Below are positions 54,468-64,000 of a DNA stretch of 64,000 nucleotides, one piece after another (within the stretch, counting starts at the first letter, position 1; the number at the start of each line of letters is the position of its first letter). The stretch lies in the NCBI RefSeq assembly GCF_015070875.1, contig NZ_JADDIV010000001.1, positions 62,001 to 126,000 of the forward strand. The letters run 5' to 3'. Source of the DNA: Ramlibacter pallidus (lineage in GTDB: Bacteria; Pseudomonadota; Gammaproteobacteria; Burkholderiales; Burkholderiaceae_C). The position numbers were made by a program, and so were the translations under genes. The notes under the pieces are model-generated. The model saw only the letters and a program-made list of their open reading frames with translations. It was not told where the DNA came from and did no database searches.

Positions 54468-54905
54468 TCAGGGCTTCTGCCAGCTGCGCGACGACAGCGC
54501 CAGCTGCAGCGTACGCGGATCCTGCGTGAACAGCAGCGCGGCCTCGCGCGACGACCTTCCCGGAAGATAGTCCAGTTCGAGTTCGCTGCTCTCGAGCACG
54601 GTCTCTCCGCGCCGCAGCTCGCCGGCGACGCGCAGTGCCGCGGCCGTGGCGCGTCCGTCGTTGTGCACCTTGAGCCGCACCACGAACTGCCCGCCTTGCG
54701 GCGCGACGTCCACGATCTCGATCCGCGGCTGCGGCTGGCCGTCACGCGCTGTGACGGCGTCGACCAGCAGGTAGCCGATGCTCGCTACCAGCAGCAGCAG
54801 GCCGACACCGGCCGCGACCCATTCCCAGAACGGCGGCGGCGGCTCGGCGCCGTCCTGGCGCTTCGGGCCGGCCGGGTTCTTCGGGTTGTCGCGCGTGTTC
54901 GCCAT
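54468..54905 (-). CDS. TIGR02588-family membrane-anchored protein
   Basis: The 145-residue protein has a cytosolic N-terminus rich in Pro (AEPPPPFWEWV), one helix (VAAGVGLLLLVASIGYLLVDAV, about 30-51) and a periplasmic beta domain (IEIVDVAPQGGQFVVRLKVHNDG, YLPGRSSREAALLFTQDP). It is recognised as TIGR02588 because it is 1 nt from the TIGR02587 gene. Its function is unknown. Confidence 0.88.
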   Translation of the reverse strand: MANTRDNPKNPAGPKRQDGAEPPPPFWEWVAAGVGLLLLVASIGYLLVDAVTARDGQPQPRIEIVDVAPQGGQFVVRLKVHNDGRATAAALRVAGELRRGETVLESSELELDYLPGRSSREAALLFTQDPRTLQLALSSRSWQKP

Positions 54906-54906
54906 G

Positions 54907-55728
54907 TCAGAGGATGAGGCGTGCGGCCGCGGCGCCGACGGCCGCGGGGAAACCGAGGACGGACACCACCTGCAGCGCCGGCGCGAGGCCGAGCCCGTCG
55001 AAACGGCCGAAGGTCCAGAGCAGGTAGGCACTGCCCAGCAAGGCGATGGCGTAGCCGGTGATGCTGAAGCGCGCGAGCACGCTCCAGCCGCCGGCGCGGT
55101 CCTCCGGCTGGCCGCGGAAGGCCACCGCATAGACGAAGGTGTGCATGACGACCACGGAAACGACCATGAGCAAGGCCCCGCCCCAGGGCGGGAGGCGCAG
55201 CGCGATCAGCAGCATCTCCTCGGTCGGTGCCAGGTTGAAGGCCAGGAACAGCGCGCCCACGCCCATGATGAACAGGTCGCTGGCGTAGCGCGCGACGCCG
55301 CCCCGTGGCTCCTGCGCCTCGTCCTGGTGGCCCAGCTGCGACTGCGCCAGCAAGGCGCCGATGCTGGCCGGCACCGCCTGCAGCGAGACCTTGCCGACCA
55401 CTTCCCGCACCGACATCTCCAGGGTCAGCACGCCGAGGAGCGCCAGGACGACGGCCGATGCGACGAACCCGACGCCGTAGGCCACCAGCGCATCGACGAG
55501 GTCGTCGCGCAGGCTGAAGGTGGGCTCGAACCCGACATGCCACGACAGCGCCACGAGGAAGGGAAAGAACAGCAGGAGCAGCAGCGCCAGCCTGGCGGAG
55601 GGAATGCCGAAGCCCAGCCACCACATCTCCATGGTCATCAGGAGCGGCAGGCCGAAGATCACGGCACCCGCGAACGCGCGCGCGAGCCCGCGCCCGAAGT
55701 CCCTGTTGCGATGGTCCGTCTTGCTCAT
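54907..55728 (-). CDS. TIGR02587-family integral membrane protein
   Basis: The 273-residue protein has about seven helices. Typical sequence features are FGLPLLMTMEMWWLG near 25-39, SDLFIMGVGALFLAFNLAPTEE near 140-161 and the segment HTFVYAVAFRG. The pair TIGR02587/TIGR02588 is conserved in several proteobacterial and cyanobacterial genomes but has no assigned role. The gene is 1 nt upstream of the TIGR02588 gene on the same strand. Confidence 0.9.
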   Translation of the reverse strand: MSKTDHRNRDFGRGLARAFAGAVIFGLPLLMTMEMWWLGFGIPSARLALLLLLFFPFLVALSWHVGFEPTFSLRDDLVDALVAYGVGFVASAVVLALLGVLTLEMSVREVVGKVSLQAVPASIGALLAQSQLGHQDEAQEPRGGVARYASDLFIMGVGALFLAFNLAPTEEMLLIALRLPPWGGALLMVVSVVVMHTFVYAVAFRGQPEDRAGGWSVLARFSITGYAIALLGSAYLLWTFGRFDGLGLAPALQVVSVLGFPAAVGAAAARLIL

Positions 55729-55872
55729 GCGCGGCGAAAGATAGCACCTCGGCAGCAGCCTGGGGTGGCCATCCGGCCGCCGGGATCGGACGCTTCCTAC
55801 CGACGGAGCGCGCCCCGCCCGACGCCGGGCTGGCTTCCTGCGGCTGACCATGCGGACGCAAAGGAGCACGTG

Positions 55873-56259
55873 ATGAAGAAGCACATCCTGATCGGGTTGG
55901 CGGTGGCGCAGGCCGCGGCGCTGGCCTTCGCCCAAGGGGCCGGCCAGGCGGAATTCCGCTGCGGCGGCGTCGGCGACGCGGAACAGCAGCAGTTCAAGGC
56001 GCAGGCGGCCGATCACGACATGCTGGTGACCTTCGCCAGCACCACCGGCGCTTACGTCGCCGACGTCGACGTGAAGATCACGGGCGCGGACGGCAAGGTG
56101 GTGCTGCAGGCGCGCTGCGGCGGGCCGCTGATGCTGGTGAACGTGCCCGGCTCCGGCCCGCACCAGGTGGAGGCTTCCTTCAACGGGCAGTCGCAGCGCA
56201 AGGCGGTCACCGTGGGCAAGCAGCCCGCGCGCCTGTCCTTCACGTGGTCGGTCTCCTGA
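55873..56259 (+). CDS. Periplasmic hypothetical protein, 128 aa, Ig-like beta fold
   Basis: The product has a signal peptide (1-20), starts behind AAGGAG, and consists mainly of beta strands (ADVDVKITGADGKVVLQARCGGPLMLVNVPGSGPHQVEASFNGQ). Two Cys (about 30 and 82) could form a disulfide. The strand pattern recalls carboxypeptidase-regulatory-like or copper-chaperone beta proteins. No function can be assigned. The gene is followed 10 nt later by the small hydrophilic gene. Confidence 0.8.
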   Translation: MKKHILIGLAVAQAAALAFAQGAGQAEFRCGGVGDAEQQQFKAQAADHDMLVTFASTTGAYVADVDVKITGADGKVVLQARCGGPLMLVNVPGSGPHQVEASFNGQSQRKAVTVGKQPARLSFTWSVS

Positions 56260-56269
56260 GGAGCATGCA

Positions 56270-56521
56270 ATGAACGAGAAGCAGGACAAGTCCGCGCAAC
56301 CCTGGCATCCCGCCGACGAGAAGCCGGCCGGCAAGCACGGCAACGGCGCGCCGATCGGCACGCACAGCCTGACCGGGAGCAGCGCCAACGTCGGCATGCC
56401 GCCGAAGGCGAAGGACGCCGAACGTGGCGTGCCGGCCGAGCAGCCGCCCGGCGGCGCGGAAGTGGACCCGCTCGCCGAACCGCGCGCGCAGGGCGGCGAC
56501 CTCCTCGGCCGCAAATCCTGA
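56270..56521 (+). CDS. Hydrophilic disordered protein, 83 aa
   Basis: The product is rich in Pro, Gly, Ala, Lys, Glu and Asp with few hydrophobic residues (KQDKSAQPWHPADEKPAGKHG), and is likely disordered. The ATG follows GAGGAGC. The relation to the upstream periplasmic gene (10 nt) suggests co-expression. No family is recognised. Confidence 0.6.
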   Translation: MNEKQDKSAQPWHPADEKPAGKHGNGAPIGTHSLTGSSANVGMPPKAKDAERGVPAEQPPGGAEVDPLAEPRAQGGDLLGRKS

Positions 56522-56536
56522 GTCGATAGACCGACG

Positions 56537-56650
56537 GTGCTGCGCCCGCGGCCGGAGCAGGCACGCCGCTTCTACGCGAACGGCGCGCTGCTCGTGAGCG
56601 ATGCGCCCTTCGGGCTGGGCTGCTTCAGCTTTCTGCGCAGCGGGCCCTGA
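56537..56650 (+). pseudogene. Possible 3' remnant of a protein gene, 37 codons
   Basis: An open frame from GTG 56537 to TGA 56648-56650 reads like the end of a larger globular protein (QARRFYANGALLVSDAPFGLGCFSFLRSGP). No start site with a ribosome site is near. It ends 3 nt before the convergent TRAP large-permease gene. Either a short real protein or a fragment left by deletion. Confidence 0.35.
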
Positions 56651-56653
56651 GCT

Positions 56654-57976
56654 TCACCCGATCCACTTCGGCAGCCAGGTCGCGATCTGCGGCAGCCAGA
56701 ACACCGCGGCGAGCAGCAGCAGGCTCATCACGACGTAAGGCACCACGGCGCGGAAGATGTGCGCCATCGTCACCTGCGGCGGCGCCACGCCGCGCATCGT
56801 CATCAGCAGCAGGCCGTGCGGCGGCAGCAGCAGCCCGAGCTGCATGCAGATCAGGAACATGACGCCGAACCACACCGGGTCGATGCCGAGGCTCTGCACG
56901 ATCGGCATGAAGATCGGCAGCGTGATCATCATCATGCTGACCTGGTCGACGAAGATGCCCAGGAAGATCAGCATCAGCATCATGCCCGCCACGATGGCGC
57001 CGGTGGACCAGCCCTGCCCCGTGATCAGCTGCACCAGGCCGTTGCTGGCGCCGGAGAAGGAGAGGATCTGCGCGAAGGTGGTGGCGCCCAGGATGATGAA
57101 GAGGATCATCCCCGAGATGCCGGCCGTCCCTTTCAGCGCCTTGAGCAGCGCCTCGAAGGTGAGCGCCCGATAGAGCGCGGCGAGCACCAGCGTGGCGAAG
57201 GCGCCGAGCGCCGCGCACTCGGTGGGCGTGGCCCAGCCCTGGGCCAGTGCCCCGACCACGATGCCGAAGATCGACAGCGTTGGCAGCACGTAGGCGAAGA
57301 ACGGCCGCCATCGTTCCCAGCCGGTGTGCATCGGCTGGTCCTCGGTGGCGGGCGCCAGGTGCGGGCTGATGCGCACGCGCAGCACGATCCACAGCACGAA
57401 GGCCGCCGACAGGATCACGCCCGGGAGCACGCCGCCGATCAGCAGCTTGGAAATGGAGATGCCCGACAGCGACCCGAGCAGCACGGTCAGGGCTGAAGGC
57501 GGGATCAGCATGTCCACCGCGCCGATGGCCATGATCGGGCCGGTGGCGAGCGTCGGGTGGTAGCCCTTGGACAGCATCACGGGCAGCAGCAGCGAGCCGA
57601 GCATCGCGGTGGTCGCGATGGTGGAGCCCGAGATGGCGGAGAAAACGGTGCCGGCCACCACGGCGACGACGGCGAGCCGGCCGGGCAGGCGCCGGATGAG
57701 CCTCTCGATGCCTTCGATCACCTTCAGTGCGAGGCCGGTGTGGAACAGCACTTCGCCCATCAGCACGAACAGCGGGATCGGCGTCAGCGAGAAGGCGGTG
57801 ACCGAGCTGACGCTGCTGCGCGCCAGCTGCGCCAGCCCCGCCTCGCCGCCCATGTACAACCAGGCGCCGACGATGTTGACGGTGATGAAGGTCAGCGCCA
57901 CCGGCATGCCGATGAACAGCAGCACCGTGGAGCCGCCCAGCATCAGCCAGGCGGCGATCACCCAGCCGGACATCAT
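56654..57976 (-). CDS. dctM: TRAP transporter large permease (DctM/SiaM family)
   Basis: The 440-residue protein has about 12 helices and the DctM motifs GxxAxxTPTE (WATPTECAALGAF near 260) and IxPSx (MLIPPSALTVLLGS near 155). It is the Na+-coupled carrier of a TRAP system that imports organic acids. It overlaps nothing but lies 10 nt from the small permease and ends the operon. The substrate is inferred from neighbours below. Confidence 0.93.
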   Translation of the reverse strand: MMSGWVIAAWLMLGGSTVLLFIGMPVALTFITVNIVGAWLYMGGEAGLAQLARSSVSSVTAFSLTPIPLFVLMGEVLFHTGLALKVIEGIERLIRRLPGRLAVVAVVAGTVFSAISGSTIATTAMLGSLLLPVMLSKGYHPTLATGPIMAIGAVDMLIPPSALTVLLGSLSGISISKLLIGGVLPGVILSAAFVLWIVLRVRISPHLAPATEDQPMHTGWERWRPFFAYVLPTLSIFGIVVGALAQGWATPTECAALGAFATLVLAALYRALTFEALLKALKGTAGISGMILFIILGATTFAQILSFSGASNGLVQLITGQGWSTGAIVAGMMLMLIFLGIFVDQVSMMMITLPIFMPIVQSLGIDPVWFGVMFLICMQLGLLLPPHGLLLMTMRGVAPPQVTMAHIFRAVVPYVVMSLLLLAAVFWLPQIATWLPKWIG

Positions 57977-57986
57977 GCGCGCCCCT

Positions 57987-61000
<3,014 letters not shown>

Positions 61001-61004
<4 letters not shown>

Positions 61005-63187
61005 GCCGCGAGCCCCTGCAGCCGCCGGTCGATGCGGGATTGCAGCCAGCCGATGACCGCCGTCCGCACGCGGTCCTTGAAGCGGTCCCAGCGGGTCGGG
61101 TTGTTGATGATCTCGGCGCGGTAGAACGAGGGGCACAGCACCGCCGCGTGCGCGGCCTCGCCGCAGAGGCCGCAGCCGACGCAGCTGTCGACGACCGTGG
61201 CGACGGGGTCGGTGCGCAGCGGATCCGGGTTGGGCTTGATCGTGAGCGACGGGCAACCGGACAGGCGGATGCAGGAGTGGTCGCCGGTGCAGGTGTCGGG
61301 ATCGACGCCGAAGCGCTCGCGCACGACGCGCTGGCCGTCCCCGATGGCCTTGCGCACCAGCGGCTTCACGCGCCGCTGCTTGTTCAGCATGCATTCGGAC
61401 GATGCGACGATCACTTTCGGCCCCTTGGCCGGCGTGGTCAGCGCTTCGCGCAAGGCGTCGCGCATGCGCGAGAGGCTGTAGGTGTGGTCCACCGTGCGGA
61501 CCCATTCCACGCCGACGCCGCGCACCGCCTTCTCGATCGGATGGTTGGTCGCGCGGATCGGGTTGCTCGCCTTGGACGAGAGCAGGTCCTGGCCGCCGGT
61601 GGCCGCCGAATAGCCGTTGTCGATCACCACCAGCACGTTGTCGGTCTGGTTGAAGACGGCGTTGCCGACGCCGCTGGTGAGGCCGTTGTGCCAGAAGCCG
61701 CCGTCGCCCATGATGGACAGCGTGCGCTTGCTCGTCTCGCCCGTGTTGAAGGCGGCCGCGCCGGCCCAGCCCAGGCCGTAGCCCATCGTCGTCGCGCCGA
61801 TGTTGAAGGGCGGCAGGATCGAGAACAGGTGGCAGCCGATGTCGCAGCTGACGTGGTGCGGGCCCAGCTCGCGTTCGATCAGCTTGATGGCGGTGAAGAT
61901 CGGGCGCTCGGGGCAACCGGTGCAGAACGACGGCGGCCGCCCGTGCACCTGCGCCGAGGCGTCCTGGATGGCGATCGCCTTCGGGTTGCCCTCCATCGGC
62001 GCCGGCGAGCGGGCGGCCGGTGGCAGCGCACGCCCTTCCAGCAGGGCCGGCGCCAGCTGCCCGACGAAGCGCGCGATGCCCTTGAGCAGCACGCCGCCGG
62101 TGTACTCGCCCGCCATGGGCAGCACGTCCTTGCCGTGCACCTTCGTCTGCATGGCCGCCTTGCGCAGGATGGCGTGCACCGCCTGCTCGATGAAGTCGGG
62201 CTGCCCCTCTTCCACGATCAGGATGGCGCGCTTGCCGGCGCAGAAGCGCGTGAACTCGGCATCGACCAGCGGGTACGTGACGTTCAGGACATAGAGCGGG
62301 ATGCGCGAGCGGCCGAAGGCATCGGCCAGCCCCAGCAGTTCCAGCGCGCGCAGCACGCCGTTGTAGAGGCCGCCCTGCAGCACGATGCCGAAGTCCTGCG
62401 CGTCCTCGGCGAAGAACTCGTTCAGCCCGCGTTCCTGGATGAAGCGCACGGCCGCCGGCCAGCGATGCGCGATCTTTTCCTGCTCGTGCAGGTAGGTCGA
62501 CGGCGGCAGGGCGATGCGTTCCACGTCGCGCCGCGGCTGCTCCATCGCGTCCTTGAGCGTGAAATCGGCGCGGCGGTTGTCCGTGGTGGTGAAGCTGCCG
62601 TGCACGTGGCAGGCGCGGATGCGCAGCTCCAGCATCACCGGCGTGCGGCTGGCCTCCGAGAGTTCGAAGCCCTGCTCCACGGCCCGCACGATGCTCGGGA
62701 GGCTGGGACGCGGGTCCAGCAGCCAGATCTGCGACTTCATCGCGAACGCGTGCGAGCGCTCCTGCATGATGCTGGAGCCTTCGCCGTAGTCCTCGCCCAC
62801 GATGACCAGCGCCCCGCCGGTGACGCCGCCCGACGCCAGGTTGGCGAGCGCGTCGGAAGCCACGTTGGTGCCGACCGTGGACTTGAAGGTGACGGCGCCG
62901 CGCAGCGGGTAGTTGACCGAAGCCGCCAGCGTCGCCGCGGCGGTGGCCTCGGACGCGCTGTGCTCGAAGCGCACGCCCAGTTCCTTCAGGATGTCGTTGG
63001 CGTCCGTCAGCACGTCCATCAGGTGCGAGATCGGCGCGCCCTGGTAGCCGGCGACGTACGACACGCCCGACTGCAGCAGGGCCTTGGTGACCGCCAGGAT
63101 GCCCTCGCCATGGAACTCCTGGCCGGCGCCCAGGCGCAGCTTCTCCACCTCGTTCGCGAAAGATCTTTCGGCCATGTCGGACGGCAA
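61001..63187 (-). CDS. iorA: Indolepyruvate ferredoxin oxidoreductase alpha subunit
   Basis: The 728-residue protein has a pyruvate-oxidoreductase alpha domain, a thiamine diphosphate domain with GDGGFWHNGLTSGVGNAVFN near 470 and the CTGCPERPIF motif, and a ferredoxin-like C-terminus with two cysteine clusters (CTGDHSCIRLSGCP and CVGCGLCGEAAHAAVLCP). The enzyme converts aryl-pyruvates to aryl-acetyl-CoA with CoA and an iron-sulfur electron acceptor. The ATG at 63175 (MAERSF) is an equally possible start. It is divergent from a LysR regulator gene. Confidence 0.92.
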
Positions 63188-63277
63188 TCTAGCGGCGCGC
63201 GCGTCATTTGGCGAATGGGTTCTGTGGATGTTCTACATTGATGGCGTGAATGATCAGGGTGAACCATTAGGACGAAC

Positions 63278-64000
63278 GTGAACTTCCGCCAACTGGACCT
63301 GAACCTGCTGCGCGTGCTCGCGGCGATCCACCGCACCGGTTCGGTGACGGCCGCCGGCCGTTCCCTGGCCCTGTCGCAGTCCGCCACCAGCAATGCGCTG
63401 GCGCGGCTGCGGCAGTTCTTCGGCGACGACCTGTTCGTGCGCTCGCCGGCGGGCCTGCAGCGCACGCGCCTGTGCGAGCAGCTGGCCCCGGCGGTCGTGT
63501 CGCACCTGCTGTCGCTGGAGGCGCTGGTCACCGGCATGGAGGACTTCGACCCGGCGCGCAGCGACACCACCTGGCGGCTGTCGCTGTCGGACCTGGGCGA
63601 GATGCTGTTCCTGCCGCCGCTGGCGTCTGAGCTGCGGCAGCTCGCGCCCGGCACGCGCGTGTCCAACGTCGCGGTGGCCGCGCCCGCGGTGACGGGTGCG
63701 CTGGAAGCCCGCGAGATCGACTGCGCCATCGGCATCCTGCAGCCGCGGCACCGCGGCGTGCACGCCGAGTTGCTGTTCCGCGAGCAGTACGTGGCGATCA
63801 CCGCACCCGCATGGCGGCCCGCCACCGGCCGTGCGGCCGCGTCGCTGACGCGGGCGCAGCTGGCCGCGGCCTCGCTGGTGGTGGCGTCGCCCACCGCCAC
63901 CTTCCACAGCAGCGTGGAGGAGATGCTGGTCGGCCTGAAGATGGCCGACCGCATCGTGCTGCGGGCGCGGCACTTCAGCGCGCTGCCCGACCTGGTGACC
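63278..64000 (+). CDS. LysR-family transcriptional regulator (3' end outside window)
   Basis: The first 241 residues lie in the window, starting at GTG 63278. The HTH is at about 18-38 (TGSVTAAGRSLALSQSATSNALARLR), typical of NodD-like LysR members, and the effector domain begins near 92. It is divergent from iorA with 90 nt between, so it is the probable regulator of the iorAB-TRAP set. That region contains AT-rich dyads around 63208-63260 that could form the LysR box, but no exact repeat was established. Confidence 0.93.
   Translation, partial: MNFRQLDLNLLRVLAAIHRTGSVTAAGRSLALSQSATSNALARLRQFFGDDLFVRSPAGLQRTRLCEQLAPAVVSHLLSLEALVTGMEDFDPARSDTTWRLSLSDLGEMLFLPPLASELRQLAPGTRVSNVAVAAPAVTGALEAREIDCAIGILQPRHRGVHAELLFREQYVAITAPAWRPATGRAAASLTRAQLAAASLVVASPTATFHSSVEEMLVGLKMADRIVLRARHFSALPDLVT

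Overview
The window is about 70% G+C, coding-dense DNA. Gene content (IorA/IorB, TRAP transporters, AarF/ABC1 kinase, BigR module, TIGR02587/TIGR02588 pair, many LysR and SDR genes) and codon use suggest a betaproteobacterium of the Burkholderiales, probably Comamonadaceae (Ramlibacter/Variovorax-like). That placement is inference; no rRNA gene is present.

Layout. (1) 1-4346: a signalling operon of a multi-receiver hybrid kinase (5' end outside the window), CheR-like and CheB-like proteins and a receiver-kinase, all abutting or overlapping. (2) 4350-9838: a core block with prfB (RF2, including its programmed +1 frameshift), a HAD phosphatase, pepN and fbp. (3) 9846-10505: a small membrane protein gene, tRNA-Thr(CGT) and a terminator. 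(4) 10555-25343: a stress/low-oxygen block with SDR, c-type cytochrome, a DksA-like/ABC exporter/PfkB operon, an ADP-forming acyl-CoA ligase fused to GNAT, thymidine phosphorylase, a beta-CASP RNase and an MgtC-type membrane protein. (5) 25385-30006: a reactive-sulfur module (BigR-like repressor, two YeeE/YedE channels, persulfide dioxygenase-like MBL, SulP). (6) 30543-36846: a tightly coupled five-gene operon (thermostable-hemolysin family, AMP-ligase, heme-oxygenase-like diiron protein, SDR, TPR) facing a two-component system. (7) 36889-46705: cytochrome c, NhaR-like LysR, TerC, small membrane proteins, a frameshifted polymer-forming protein, L,D-transpeptidase, universal stress protein, ABC1 kinase, a His-tailed DMT exporter and a truncated membrane gene. 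(8) 46985-53833: a copper detoxification cluster (P1B ATPase, CusF-like, cupredoxin, CopA oxidase, TolC). (9) 53989-56521: a second universal stress protein and envelope proteins. (10) 56654-64000: a TRAP transporter plus IorA/IorB, divergent from a LysR regulator that leaves the window.

The strongest unifying signal is a 14-bp FNR/CRP-family box, TTGAY-N4-NNCAA, found upstream of many genes between 11 and 43 kb. At eight sites a plausible -10 hexamer lies 28.5-29.5 bp from the box centre, the geometry of a class II FNR promoter. Three of these sites have a correctly placed -10 on both strands. This suggests that the accessory region is a low-oxygen regulon controlled by an FNR/ANR/DNR-type protein encoded elsewhere.

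The best candidate for an undescribed pathway is the five-gene operon at 30543-34827. It combines a GNAT-fold-like hemolysin family protein, an acyl-adenylate ligase whose usual catalytic lysine is arginine, a diiron-type oxygenase, a reductase and a periplasmic TPR protein.
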